Of a stretch of DNA of 64,000 bases, positions 1 through 9,162 are shown piece by piece. The DNA lies in NCBI GenBank assembly GCA_964591275.1, contig CAZQAE010000019.1, positions 8,648 to 72,647 of the forward strand. Reading direction: 5' to 3'. The translations under genes were made by a program, and so were the position numbers. Every line of letters starts with the position of its first letter. The first letter of the stretch is position 1. The notes beneath the pieces were generated by a model. It had not been told where the DNA came from and did no database searches. It saw only the letters and a program-made list of their open reading frames with translations. The stretch comes from G963674685 sp964591275 (GTDB lineage: Bacteria > Lernaellota > Lernaellaia > JACKCT01).

Positions 1-347
1 GCATTCGCCTGGAGCGTGATGAAATCCGAAACCGAATCTGCAAACGTCTGCGGCAGCGGCTCGAAACCGGAATGATCGCCGAGGCGCAGGCGCTGCGCGA
101 TGCGGGTCTGCCTTGGGAGCGCTTCGCTTACTTCGGTCTGGAATACAAATACCTCGCCCTGTTTTTACAGGACTTGATGAGCGCAGAGGAGATGGAGGAA
201 AAACTTGTGACGCAAATCGGCCGCTTCGCCAAACGGCAGCTAACCTGGTTTAGAAAAATGGAACGCCACGGAATATTAATCCATTGGTTTTCGCCTGATG
301 ACCGGGAAGGCGCAATGGCGGTCATTGCGGAAGCGGGGATTGCGTGA
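1..347 (+). CDS. miaA: tRNA dimethylallyltransferase, C-terminal part (5' end outside window)
   Basis: The frame is open from base 3, so only the last 114 residues are present. MiaA transfers a dimethylallyl group to N6 of A37 in tRNAs that read UNN codons. What is visible is the family's C-terminal signature: a G-L-E-Y-K-Y segment followed by A-K-R-Q-L-T-W-F-R-K-M-E and then I-H-W, which is typical of the MiaA branch that has GLEYRY in place of LGYKE. The nucleotide-binding N-terminus is missing because of the window edge, not because of a visible lesion. Its TGA stop overlaps the GTG start of the next gene by four bases, so the two are probably translationally coupled. Confidence 0.9.
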   Translation, partial: IRLERDEIRNRICKRLRQRLETGMIAEAQALRDAGLPWERFAYFGLEYKYLALFLQDLMSAEEMEEKLVTQIGRFAKRQLTWFRKMERHGILIHWFSPDDREGAMAVIAEAGIA

Positions 348-1603
348 GCACGCATTCCGGCGGAGTTAGCGCCAAGCTACAGAAATACATTCATAAACAC
401 GGCATCGAAACCGCACCGGGCCGCGCAAATCGCCTCATTAAAATCGTCATTCCCGCCTTCGCCGAACGCGAATCGATTCATCAGCCCCTTGCATGCTTAT
501 GCGCTCAAAAAGCTGCCTGCGAGGCCGCCGAAATCATCGTCGTTGTCAACAACGTAGAGGGCGACCAATCCTCGCGATTCGACGACAATCAGAAGACGCT
601 GCGTTTCCTGGGACCGGATTCCCGTATGCGCAAGGCGCTCCTGGAGGCAGGATATCATTTCACGCTCATTGATCGATCTTCGCCCGGTCGGGGTTTTGCA
701 CCCAAAATCGCGGGCGTGGGAGCGGCCAGGAAAGCGGGGCTCGATTATGGCCTTGGCGCCTTGCTTGATCTCGAAGGCAAAGGCCTGCTGGTCAGCCTGG
801 ACGCCGATTGCAGCGTTCCCGAAAACTACCTTGCTGCGCTGATAGAATGGGAACGCGACAAGGAAGACTTCGGCGCGGGCATCATCGATTACGCGCACCC
901 TTTCCCCGAGGACGCCGCGCATCGGCAAGCGATTGCGCTTTACGAAATCCGCCTGCGTTATACGGAACGCGCTCTGCAAGCGACCGGCACTCCTTACGCC
1001 TTTGCAACCATCGGCTCCACAATCATCTGCCGTCCGAACGCCTACGTCATGGCGGGCGGCATGAACACGCGTAAGGCGACGGAAGATTTTTATTTTCTCA
1101 TGAACCTCGCCAAGGCGACATCCATAGACGCAATACATTCCACCTTGGTGACGCCCGGCGCCCGCGTGTCGGATCGGGTCTATCTTGGCACCGGGCATGG
1201 CGTCGGAAAATTGCTCGGCAATGCCGAACCTTTTCTTTTGGAGCAGCCGGATTGCTACCGGATCGTGGGGCGGGCGCTGAAGATTCTTCTTGATGGTAAT
1301 GAGCGATCACCGGATGAAACGCTGCGCGAAATCGCTGAGAATACGGCAGAACTGATGCCTTTTTTTGAAAGCAAATCCCTGCGGGACACGCTGCGCGAGA
1401 CCGCCGCGGGCACGCGAACCCGGCGCAGTTATGAGCGACGCATTCACCAATGGTTTGATGCCTTGAAAATCAGGCAGGCCGTGCGTTTTCTATCCGAGCA
1501 TCATTATCCAATGATCCTCTGGGATAAAGCCGTAGGCGAGTTGACCGAAATCCATGAGGGCGGCGACCCCGTCCGAACGCTTTTAGGTTTGCGTGGGTCT
1601 TAA
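344..1603 (+). CDS. Family 2-type glycosyltransferase (GT-A fold), cytoplasmic
   Basis: This 419-residue protein begins with a GTG that overlaps the miaA stop. After about 30 residues it has a hydrophobic beta strand (IKIVIPAFAERES) and later a strand ending in LDADC (Asp153-Ala-Asp155), the position of the metal-binding DxD of GT-A enzymes. A Gly/Pro/Phe-rich segment around residue 225 and a T-E-D-F acceptor-site-like motif near residue 246 (RKATEDFYF) also fit family 2. No transmembrane segment is evident. The sugar donor and acceptor cannot be read from sequence. The last 100 residues are charged and unassigned. Coupling to miaA is probably positional rather than functional. Confidence 0.75.
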   Translation: MSTHSGGVSAKLQKYIHKHGIETAPGRANRLIKIVIPAFAERESIHQPLACLCAQKAACEAAEIIVVVNNVEGDQSSRFDDNQKTLRFLGPDSRMRKALLEAGYHFTLIDRSSPGRGFAPKIAGVGAARKAGLDYGLGALLDLEGKGLLVSLDADCSVPENYLAALIEWERDKEDFGAGIIDYAHPFPEDAAHRQAIALYEIRLRYTERALQATGTPYAFATIGSTIICRPNAYVMAGGMNTRKATEDFYFLMNLAKATSIDAIHSTLVTPGARVSDRVYLGTGHGVGKLLGNAEPFLLEQPDCYRIVGRALKILLDGNERSPDETLREIAENTAELMPFFESKSLRDTLRETAAGTRTRRSYERRIHQWFDALKIRQAVRFLSEHHYPMILWDKAVGELTEIHEGGDPVRTLLGLRGS

Positions 1604-1669
1604 TACGCACTATGAAAAGCTTGTGCGCTAAAGAAGAATCTCCTCAATCCAGGTCTTTTTATGGACTTG

Positions 1670-3076
1670 TCACCGGAATAAATTCCTCAGCAATACACTC
1701 AAACCAACGAAGCTGTTGCGAAGTTCGTGCATAGGGTGGCGACGCAACCGACGCAGACGCCGTAATAGGGTATTGGGGTGGAAATAAAAGCGCATCCAGG
1801 CGCTCTTGAGAATTTTCCCCCATTGCTCAGGAGGAAGCGCTGAAGTGAAAATTTGCGAATCGCTTGTGGTGAAGTAATCCTCCCAGGGACGCGCAATAAG
1901 CCGCCCTTCCGCCTTTAACTGCGCGTACAATGCGCTTCCGGGAAGGGGCTTGAAAAGGTTGAATGTCGCCAGATCCGTTTCCAGACTCAGTGCAAAACGA
2001 ATATTCTCCTCGGCCTGTGTCTGGTCTTCCCACGGAAAACCTAAAATAAAATTGACCTTGCATTCGATGCCGTATGCACGCGTGGATCGACAAACCTCTT
2101 CAACGCGGCGCAAATCGATGCGCTTGTTGATGCGCTGCTGCGTTTCCGGGTTGGCCGACTCAACGCCATAGATCACATGATAGCAACCTGCGCGGGACAT
2201 CAGGCGCAAAAGTTCATCATCCACCGTGTCCACGCGCGAAAAACAGTTCCAAGTGAATTTCATATCACGCGAGATAATTTTTTCACACAGTCCGCACATA
2301 TTCTTCTTTCGAAGCGTTGGACCCTCATCGAAAAAACGAAAGTCTTTAATGCCGTACCGGCGCGTGCACTGCTCAACTTCATCCAGAAAACAATCGGCGC
2401 TGCGGTAGCGAATCGTGTCCGCAAATACGCTCTTGCTGCAGAACGCGCATTTCATCGGACACCCGCGTGAAAACAGAATGCCGGTTGTCGGCAGGCTCGC
2501 GTAATTCCCAGGATCGGGAACGTAGCGCCGAATCGGCACGGCCTCGCGTTCCGGGAAGGGCAAAGTGTCCAGATCGTCAATCAGTTCACGGGGAGGATTG
2601 ATCCGCGTTTCACCGTTTTGGGAATAAGCAAGTCCACGTATTGATTTGAAGTCGCCGCCACTGCCGATCGCGTGCATAATATCCGTCAGCGTGCGCTCGC
2701 CTTCGCCGAAAACGAGAAGGTCGAAAACAGGAAACTCCTTGAGAGTTTCTTCCGGGAGCGCCGAAGCGTGAAATCCTCCCAGAACCAGCGTGGCGCCCGG
2801 CCACTTTTGTTTCACGCGATGGGCGATTGTCGCAGCCACTCCAACGTTCGTTGTATAAGACGTTAGCCCCACAACTTGCGGAGGGCTTGAGTACAGCCGG
2901 CGCCGCAGCGCGGCATCCGGATCGCGCTCAATGCTCAAATCAAACACATCACAATCGAAGCCGCTTTGCTTGAGATATGCTGAAATATAAAGCAAAGACA
3001 GCGGAATTTCCCTACCAGGGAGATTGAAAAGCGCGCCCTTGATATTAGGGGGTTGTATCAATAAAACATCAGGCAT
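1670..3076 (-). CDS. B12-binding domain radical SAM protein
   Basis: The protein has 468 residues. Residues 1-140 form the cobalamin-binding-type Rossmann domain, seen as VLLIQPP at the start, GGFHASALPEE near residue 100 and FGEGE near 123. A radical SAM core follows with the cluster motif C206-x3-C210-x2-C213 (GCPMKCAFCSK). The C-terminal region has the usual GYE-like and N-F-I-L-G-F-P segments. Members of this family carry out methylations, ring contractions and other radical chemistry, often on lipids or cofactors; the substrate here is unknown. It is the last gene of a minus-strand operon, six bases after a DUF2079 membrane protein, so a lipid- or polyisoprenoid-linked substrate is possible but unproven. 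Confidence 0.85.
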   Translation of the reverse strand: MPDVLLIQPPNIKGALFNLPGREIPLSLLYISAYLKQSGFDCDVFDLSIERDPDAALRRRLYSSPPQVVGLTSYTTNVGVAATIAHRVKQKWPGATLVLGGFHASALPEETLKEFPVFDLLVFGEGERTLTDIMHAIGSGGDFKSIRGLAYSQNGETRINPPRELIDDLDTLPFPEREAVPIRRYVPDPGNYASLPTTGILFSRGCPMKCAFCSKSVFADTIRYRSADCFLDEVEQCTRRYGIKDFRFFDEGPTLRKKNMCGLCEKIISRDMKFTWNCFSRVDTVDDELLRLMSRAGCYHVIYGVESANPETQQRINKRIDLRRVEEVCRSTRAYGIECKVNFILGFPWEDQTQAEENIRFALSLETDLATFNLFKPLPGSALYAQLKAEGRLIARPWEDYFTTSDSQIFTSALPPEQWGKILKSAWMRFYFHPNTLLRRLRRLRRHPMHELRNSFVGLSVLLRNLFR

Positions 3077-3082
3077 GAGGCA

Positions 3083-4816
3083 TTACCTTAACCGCGCCAG
3101 TTGCGTTTCGCTGTAAACATCGCGGCCAACCTTTGGCTCAGCTAAAATACGATCACGATAAGGTCGAAACAGATTTTTCCTGAGCAAATCCTCATTGGCA
3201 AAGATGAACTCCAATGCCTCGGCGTTGCCTGCGTTGTCATGGCCTTTTTTCATGAGGACATATCCGTCTTCAAAACGAGCTACACCGTATCGGCCACCGG
3301 TGAGCAACGTGCGAACATCCTCCAGATATTGCTTTCGCGCTAGCAGATACTCAAAAGCGAAAAGATCGACGAATATGTAATCCTCGGTCATATCGTTTCG
3401 ATTCCATTCAAAGGAACGCAATCGGGGGTGGCCTTTCATGAGAGGTTTCGGGAATAGATTCCACTGGGCGCGCACGGAAGCTCCGTCGGGAATCTCCCCG
3501 GCGATTTGCCATCCCAATTCATCGTGCGTTGTCTGCTCGTAATAACGGGCGTCGTAATGAATATTGAGAGGAATCGGCCCCCCGATCATCGGCGGCCACA
3601 GAAGCCGCGCCAACATCGACAGGAACACAACAGACAAAAGCATGTATGGCCCGTTCATCATGCCGAAACTTTTGTGGCTAAAGTAGCCATAGAGTCTTGC
3701 GACGCCGATGGCAAAGCATCCCATGAACGCGCCAAGCAAATAAAAATGATTGTTATGCACGAAGACGATCGGAGCATAAATGTCGGGGTAAATGTTTTGG
3801 TAGAATACGTCGGAAACCAGCGCCGAACTCGACAGAAGTATCATCCCCATCTCGGGCAATGCGCACAGAAAATATCCACCCGCAAGAATGGGGACAAACA
3901 GAAAGGAAATCAGCACGAACAGGTGAGCGGCGTTGGCATCGATCAGAATCTGATGAATTACAAAGACCGGTCTGCTGATCATCGTCCAAACAGCTTCGCC
4001 GACCGTGTCGCCGTAAACCGACAAATGCATCTCTTCGGTCGAAACGGAAAGATTAAGGTGATTTTTCGCAATAGCCGCGGCGCCAACCATAAATACCGTC
4101 AGAAGCGCGCAGGTGAAAAATGCCGCTTTACCGTGCTTCCTTTTGGGTTCGCGCAGCCAGACGAACAATCCAAAACATGTCGCCATGAACATGAGGTTCA
4201 CTTTTCCGAGTCCGGCCAGGGCGAGAAATACGATCGACCACTTGAAGGCGCCTTTTGCATTGGCGTAGAAAAATGCGAGGAAAAATGGCGTTGTCAATAA
4301 GTAACTGCGCCACCCCATGAGCGCGAAGGTCCATAGATAAGGATTTAAGGCAAGAGCCAAAACGACGGCAAGACCAACAAGAGGCTTTCCGGAAATCTGT
4401 GAAGCCAGGAGATAAGATAAAAATAATGCGGCGCTCAAAGCCCCGGTCTGCAGGACAAACAAGGTATAAACACTCGGCGCCGCAGCGTATAGCAACATGA
4501 CGAAGTATTGCATCGGTTCGAGTGTAAAAAAGAACCAATTCGCGGGATTAAAGCGCATGGCGGCAAATAATCCTTCGCTCCGGACCATTTCAAAAAATTG
4601 CAGGAGTTGCTGGACATCGAAATGCGTGACGTCAAGGCAAAGATATTTCCGGTGAGAGTAGCTGAGGGTCATCAAGAAGAAGCTTATGCATATAAGCGCC
4701 GCGCCCGCCGTCGGAATGGACAAAGGAAACCCGCCGGGGAGTTTGATTTTCACGAAGCCCCCGATCTTGTCGCGGGTTTTTCCATGAAATATCTCCAGCG
4801 CGATTTCATAACTCAT
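3083..4816 (-). CDS. DUF2079-family multipass membrane protein
   Basis: About 577 residues with roughly eleven hydrophobic segments, followed by a soluble C-terminal part. The pattern matches DUF2079: an aromatic membrane loop with FNPANWFFFTLEPMQY, a central P-E-M-G-M-I-L-L-S-S segment, an HNNHFYLL segment, and a C-terminal I-P-D-G-A-S-V-R-A stretch leading to Y-I-F-V-D-L. DUF2079 proteins are thought to be GT-C-like, but their activity is not established. The chosen ATG has AAGGG four bases upstream. Alternatives are ATG at 4831 and TTG at 4834. Any of these overlaps the 3' end of the preceding cysteine-rich gene by 11 to 29 bases, so the two are almost certainly co-transcribed. Confidence 0.75.
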   Translation of the reverse strand: MSYEIALEIFHGKTRDKIGGFVKIKLPGGFPLSIPTAGAALICISFFLMTLSYSHRKYLCLDVTHFDVQQLLQFFEMVRSEGLFAAMRFNPANWFFFTLEPMQYFVMLLYAAAPSVYTLFVLQTGALSAALFLSYLLASQISGKPLVGLAVVLALALNPYLWTFALMGWRSYLLTTPFFLAFFYANAKGAFKWSIVFLALAGLGKVNLMFMATCFGLFVWLREPKRKHGKAAFFTCALLTVFMVGAAAIAKNHLNLSVSTEEMHLSVYGDTVGEAVWTMISRPVFVIHQILIDANAAHLFVLISFLFVPILAGGYFLCALPEMGMILLSSSALVSDVFYQNIYPDIYAPIVFVHNNHFYLLGAFMGCFAIGVARLYGYFSHKSFGMMNGPYMLLSVVFLSMLARLLWPPMIGGPIPLNIHYDARYYEQTTHDELGWQIAGEIPDGASVRAQWNLFPKPLMKGHPRLRSFEWNRNDMTEDYIFVDLFAFEYLLARKQYLEDVRTLLTGGRYGVARFEDGYVLMKKGHDNAGNAEALEFIFANEDLLRKNLFRPYRDRILAEPKVGRDVYSETQLARLR

Positions 4817-6059
4817 CCAGCCCTTGTTCATCAACGAGACACTGATCCGCTATGGCCTCGCAAGCGGTCTTCGCAACGCAGTTTCTCTTGAGCTGCGACC
4901 ACGATTCGATGCACGTCTGCTGGCAATCCAGTTGACTTTGCGTCTCGATAAGGTTGCATTGCGCCATTGTCGCGCAGGCTGATGAGCAGTCCTGGCTTGC
5001 GCTGTCCTCAAGTGCGGCTCCGGCTTCCAGGCAAGCGTCCAGGTCCTGGCATGGCGAACTCGACAGGCACTCCCTTTCCATATCGCTGAACTCAGCCGGA
5101 CAAGTCTGCAGGCACATATCATAATCCCACTGATCCAATGCCGCGCACTCCACCAAATGAGTGCAGATATCGACGCACTGCGAACCGGGAATGTCCAGAC
5201 ATTTTTCGGCGCCTTCGCAGTTGTCCTGAGCGGCGAGGCAAATCGCCAACTCCAAATCCCATTCCTCCTCGCAAGCCCAGTGGCAATCGCTTTCGCCCAG
5301 GGTCACCAATTCACACACCATCGCGGCGTCGCACGCCATCAAGCACAGTTCACCAGGCAATCTTTCCAGTGCGCATTGCGTTTCTATGTCTTCGCACTCC
5401 TGCCTCATAATGCAGTCCCGAGCCGGAGCATCCATTTCGGATTCGCAGAAATCCAGACATTCGGAAGATTCCGTGCGCGAGATGAACTCGCAAAGTTTCA
5501 GTTTTTCACAAACCTGAGAGCATGGAACGACAATATGCAGGTCGAGGCAATGCGCGGGCGCCCGTTCGCAATCGGATTCCGCCAGGCAGTCCCTTTGGTT
5601 TTTCGTCCATTCGTCGAGACAGACCTCGGCGCACTGATCCGGGTCCATTGTCATCCATTCGCACGCATCGAGTTTTCCGCACAGGTTGGCGCAGACCTCT
5701 TCTTCTGATTTCGTAAAACAGATATCCTCAATCCGGTCGCATTCCGCATTGGCGATGCAATCCTGAATCCGTTCAGTCCATTCATCTTCGCACCAGGGCA
5801 TGCACATTTCGACGTCCGGCAACAAACCGCAATCCTCGATTCGCAGGCAGCTTTGCTCGCAGCGTTTTTTTCGATGCTCTTCCGGGGAAACAGCGCCGTC
5901 CTCATTTTTATAGTGCATTTCATCAGCGCCTTCGAAATTCTCGCTGCCAGGATCAGTAAAAGGATTCTCGGCGAAGCATCCATAAACCAAAACAACAGCC
6001 AGAATGGCTCCGTAGGCGCCGATGACTCCAAGTCGTTTATAAGCATCGTGATTGTTCAT
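4806..6059 (-). CDS. Secreted protein with six tandem 8-cysteine repeats, probable lipoprotein
   Basis: This 417-residue protein starts with a hydrophobic segment (residues 10-27) ending in V-Y-G-C28, an acceptable though not ideal lipobox. From Cys67 to the end there are six consecutive units of about 55-62 residues. Each follows C-x3-C-x5-C-x8-10-C-x3-C-x9-10-C-x4-5-C-x5-6-C, often with an acidic residue and Trp (E-E-W, D-E-W) after the fifth cysteine. Forty-eight repeat cysteines plus the lipobox cysteine give nearly 12 percent Cys, which implies four disulfides per unit in the periplasm or outside the cell. I do not recognise a named family; similar helical Cys-rich modules occur in Myxococcota-like secretomes. 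It is the first gene of the operon with DUF2079 and radical SAM genes. Function is unknown. Confidence 0.85.
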   Translation of the reverse strand: MNNHDAYKRLGVIGAYGAILAVVLVYGCFAENPFTDPGSENFEGADEMHYKNEDGAVSPEEHRKKRCEQSCLRIEDCGLLPDVEMCMPWCEDEWTERIQDCIANAECDRIEDICFTKSEEEVCANLCGKLDACEWMTMDPDQCAEVCLDEWTKNQRDCLAESDCERAPAHCLDLHIVVPCSQVCEKLKLCEFISRTESSECLDFCESEMDAPARDCIMRQECEDIETQCALERLPGELCLMACDAAMVCELVTLGESDCHWACEEEWDLELAICLAAQDNCEGAEKCLDIPGSQCVDICTHLVECAALDQWDYDMCLQTCPAEFSDMERECLSSSPCQDLDACLEAGAALEDSASQDCSSACATMAQCNLIETQSQLDCQQTCIESWSQLKRNCVAKTACEAIADQCLVDEQGLDEL

Positions 6060-6457
6060 AACGCATCCTCAGATTTCACCCATATCTACGAACGCGCCGA
6101 AAGACCTGTCAAGACGTTCATTGCTTGCAAAACCGAGTTAGCCAGCGAAGTGGGCTGGGAAATGCGAAATTTCGAATCGCGAATGCGGAATGCAAAGCCG
6201 ATAAGCTTGCACCCTGCGGGCTTGCCGCGCATTCCGCAATAGAAATTTCACACATAATGTTCATTTGGCAATCCGCATTCGGCATTCAAAATTCGGCATT
6301 CGCCATTCCGCATTGTATTGACGGGCTTTGAGCTTTTTCCATAGAATGGAATTATAGTCCTGAGCAATCAGGCAATACCAATAATTCCAGTATTTTCGCC
6401 ACGGAAACGAGCGGCGCTTTTTTCGTTTGCATAAGTCGCCGCCTAGAGGAAAAAAAT
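6060..6457. repeat. Intergenic region with GAATGCGGAATGC-type repeats
   Basis: This 398-base gap separates two divergent genes. From about 6160 to 6320 it carries many copies of short words such as GAATGCG, GAATGC and their complements. The left arm (about 6166-6195, GCGAATGCGGAATGC) is complementary to the right arm (about 6280-6316, GCATTCGCCATTCCGCATT), so the block can fold back on itself imperfectly. No convincing ORF is present. Promoters for both flanking genes must lie here, but none stands out. Confidence 0.6.
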
Positions 6458-8251
6458 ATGACGAGCGATCCTTTCAAAGTCGATGAATCGCATCTCTGGT
6501 TTTCAAAAGAAGCCGGATGGCCCGACGAAGTTCCCAAGAACACAACATTTGAAAAACGAGTTTTGGGCGACATCCTGCGAGAGACGGCGAAAAAATATCC
6601 GGACAAACCCGCCATGTGGTTCCAGGGCGTGTATATGAACTACCGGGAACTCGACGACACCGTTGATCGCATCGCCACGGCCCTGGCCAACCTGGGATTA
6701 AAAAAACCCGACGTTGTAGCTCTGCTTTTGCCCAACTCATTCCAGTACGTCGTGTGCTTCTACGCCTGCATGCGCCTGGGACTCATCGTCACGGGTTGCA
6801 ATCCGACATACAAGGCCGGCGAAATCCTACATCAGCTCAAAACCGTCAATGCCAAGGCCATGATCGTTTTGGACTTCCTCTACCCGACGGCCGTTGCGCC
6901 AATACGCGAAAAAAGCCCTGTCCAGATCTACATTAAGACGAACATCACAGACCTGCTGGGACTTTCCGCAGTGAAAAAATTCCTCGGCAGCGTTCTCGGA
7001 AAGATTCCCAAGGCTGATGTGCCCGATGCAAAAGATTTTAAGGAAATGTTGAAGACCGCGCCCGCCGTACCGAAAGTCAATGTCGAGGCGGACGATTCGG
7101 CCACGTACATCATGACCGGCGGAACCACAGGCGTCCCGAAAGCGGCGATTTTGTCTCACTTCAACTGCGTGTCGAACGCTTATCAATCCTCCTTGTGGCT
7201 CTTCAAAGTTAAATCTGGGTCCGCCGTCCTCGGAATCCTGCCTCTCTTCCACAGCTTCGCCATGACCTGCGTGATGAACATCTCGATCACACTGGGTTGT
7301 TGGATGATTCTGTTTCCGAAACCTCCTGATATGGAGGTATTATGCCAAACCATCCAAAAACTCGGCCCGCCTGAAGGAACGATGTTTCCAGGAGCCGAAG
7401 TTCTCTTCAAACGCCTCGCGGAGTTTCCGGGCGTCAAAAATTACGATCTGGCCGGCAAACTCAATCTGGCCGTCTCGGGAGCCGGTCCCCTCCATCGTCC
7501 GGTGCAAGAAGCCTACGAAAAAATCACAAAGGGCCGCCTCGCTGAAGGCTACGGCCTGACCGAGTCCACGCCGGTCGTCAGCGCGCATCCCTTTTGGGGC
7601 AACCGCAAAATCGGCACGATCGGACTCCCCTTTCCCGGCACGGAGTGGCGCATCGTGGAAATAAACGACACGTCGATCACGATCCAGCCCGGTGAAATGA
7701 CCAAAGACGACGACGGCGAAGTGATTCCAAAATCCGGTGAGTTGATCGTGGCGGGGCCGCAAGTCATGGTCGGCTATCTGAACAAGCCGGATGAAACCGC
7801 GTCGCACATCATTGAGATGGACGGCAAAAAGTGGCTGTTGACAGGCGACATCGGTTTCATGGACGACCAGGGCCGCGTAACCATCAATGATCGAAAGAAG
7901 CAACTCATCAAAAACAAGGGCTGGTCCGTTTTCCCGACGGAGGTGGAAACCCTGATGATGGGACACGAGGCGGTCAACGAATGCGCGGTGGCAGGCCTCC
8001 CGGAGGCGACAACAGCCGGCGAGATAATCAAGGCCTGGGTTGTTATTCACCCGCAATTCATTGGCAAGGTCACCAGCGAAGAGCTGACGAAATGGGCCAA
8101 GGAAAACATGACCTTTTACAAGGTCCCGGCGCACATCGAAATCATTGACGAAATACCTAAAAGCGCCATCGGCAAGGTTATGAGGCGTACACTTCAGGAA
8201 GCCGATCCCTTGTACATCGAAGGAATGGAAAAACGTTCCAAAGGAAAATAA
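6458..8251 (+). CDS. AMP-dependent (long-chain) acyl-CoA synthetase
   Basis: This 597-residue enzyme of the ANL superfamily activates a carboxylic acid with ATP and joins it to CoA. The P-loop-like A3 motif is YIMTGGTTGVPKAA (about residues 216-229); the A5 motif GYGLTES is near 364; the A7/A8 region (TGDIGFMDDQGRVTIN, then DRKKQLIKNKGW) begins near 462; and the C-terminal catalytic lysine motif KSAIGKVMRR is present. The length fits fatty-acyl-CoA ligases of the FadD type, although chain length cannot be read. An A-rich Shine-Dalgarno (GAGGAAAAAAAT) precedes the ATG. The gene stands alone, with a terminator 110 bases downstream. It pairs logically with the acyl-CoA dehydrogenase at 29333-31165, but not in an operon. 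Confidence 0.9.
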   Translation: MTSDPFKVDESHLWFSKEAGWPDEVPKNTTFEKRVLGDILRETAKKYPDKPAMWFQGVYMNYRELDDTVDRIATALANLGLKKPDVVALLLPNSFQYVVCFYACMRLGLIVTGCNPTYKAGEILHQLKTVNAKAMIVLDFLYPTAVAPIREKSPVQIYIKTNITDLLGLSAVKKFLGSVLGKIPKADVPDAKDFKEMLKTAPAVPKVNVEADDSATYIMTGGTTGVPKAAILSHFNCVSNAYQSSLWLFKVKSGSAVLGILPLFHSFAMTCVMNISITLGCWMILFPKPPDMEVLCQTIQKLGPPEGTMFPGAEVLFKRLAEFPGVKNYDLAGKLNLAVSGAGPLHRPVQEAYEKITKGRLAEGYGLTESTPVVSAHPFWGNRKIGTIGLPFPGTEWRIVEINDTSITIQPGEMTKDDDGEVIPKSGELIVAGPQVMVGYLNKPDETASHIIEMDGKKWLLTGDIGFMDDQGRVTINDRKKQLIKNKGWSVFPTEVETLMMGHEAVNECAVAGLPEATTAGEIIKAWVVIHPQFIGKVTSEELTKWAKENMTFYKVPAHIEIIDEIPKSAIGKVMRRTLQEADPLYIEGMEKRSKGK

Positions 8252-8362
8252 TCACCGAAGAACACCATTGGGCTCCGCTCTAAAATGTCTTAGGTTCAAG
8301 GACTCTTTGGCATTTTTCAACAGCATAAAACAGCTGTCGCGCAATTCGCATATTGGGAAGAT

Positions 8363-8391
8363 CGACGTATCCGAAATACGTCGGTTTTTTT
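8363..8391 (+). terminator. Rho-independent terminator after acyl-CoA synthetase
   Basis: An 8-bp perfect stem CGACGTAT/ATACGTCG with a 5-base loop is followed by G and seven T. It lies 110 bases after the acyl-CoA synthetase stop. It also falls inside the upstream extension of the next ORF, arguing that that gene starts further down at 8509. Confidence 0.8.
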
Positions 8392-8445
8392 CATGTTAAT
8401 AATGCGACGGTTCATCAATCAATTCGCGTGGCTACGCACGGGCAC

Positions 8446-8475
8446 TTGACACTCAAAACAGCGCTCCCGTACCAT
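8446..8475 (+). promoter_or_regulatory. Candidate sigma-70-type promoter
   Basis: A perfect -35 hexamer TTGACA (8446-8451) is followed after 18 bases by TACCAT (8470-8475, four of six -10 matches). It sits between the terminator and the ATG at 8509, which is where a promoter for the 8509-12033 operon is expected. The -10 is weak, so this is only a candidate. Confidence 0.4.
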
Positions 8476-8508
8476 TGCAGGGTGATTGAATCAGGAGAAT
8501 TGCTTGTC

Positions 8509-9156
8509 ATGCGCACAAAACTCATTATCACGGCCACGGCCTTCGTCTTTCTGCTCGTCGGGTGGAATTTCTTTACTACCCCTTCACCGACGGTCCCCGG
8601 ACTTGAGCGCCCAAAAATAGACGGACTCGTCTTTGCCGGAGACGGCACCAAGGACCCCGCAGCTGCCAGAGCGGAGCAAAGGCGGAAAGAAAGACAGGAA
8701 AGACTCAATAAGAAAAAGGCTCAAAATGAAAGCGTCAATGAAGGAGAAGAAAAAAGTGGGTTTTTGAAGAGTTTCTTCAAAGACGCCGGTAATGACGCCG
8801 TTGGCAAAGCGAACAAAGCTGTTCCGGGTAATGTCCTCAGGAACTCTCCGGCCAAGCCGAAAACCTCCATTCGAAGCCGGTCGAAGGTGAAAAAGAACAA
8901 GCAGGAGTTTTTGACCAAGCGTCGGGAAGCAAGGCGAAAGAGAATGGAGGCGCGAAAAGAATCTCGTGAAGCAAAAGCGCTAAAAAACAATATTGCAAAA
9001 ACAGTTATCGAAAAGATCGAGAATCCGCCGTTGGAGGATTACGAGATCGAACTCGAACATCCGGGCAATATCCCCGAGTACGAAAGCGAAGAATCCGAGG
9101 CGCCAGACTCGGGGGTGGAGGTTCTGGAAGATGGGCAAGGGGAAGTTGTTGAGTAA
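8509..9156 (+). CDS. Membrane-anchored, highly charged protein of unknown function
   Basis: The start was set at 8509 because AGGAG lies about ten bases upstream and the longer reading begins inside a terminator. The 215-residue product starts with a signal or signal-anchor (MRTKLIITATAFVFLLVGW), then a region rich in Lys, Arg and Glu (E-Q-R-R-K-E-R-Q-E-R, T-K-R-R-E-A-R-R-K-R) that is likely helical or disordered. The last 50 residues are very acidic. No domain is recognised. It lies six bases before the coiled-coil glycosyltransferase and is probably in one operon with it. With opposite charge blocks in one chain, it could be a scaffold for that enzyme, but this is a guess. Confidence 0.6.
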   Translation: MRTKLIITATAFVFLLVGWNFFTTPSPTVPGLERPKIDGLVFAGDGTKDPAAARAEQRRKERQERLNKKKAQNESVNEGEEKSGFLKSFFKDAGNDAVGKANKAVPGNVLRNSPAKPKTSIRSRSKVKKNKQEFLTKRREARRKRMEARKESREAKALKNNIAKTVIEKIENPPLEDYEIELEHPGNIPEYESEESEAPDSGVEVLEDGQGEVVE

Positions 9157-9162
9157 AATTGC

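Noticed and set aside
3506..4300. Plus-strand 264-codon frame in the DUF2079 gene
   Set aside because: Charged low-complexity translation antisense to membrane helices; no ribosome site and no recognisable domain.
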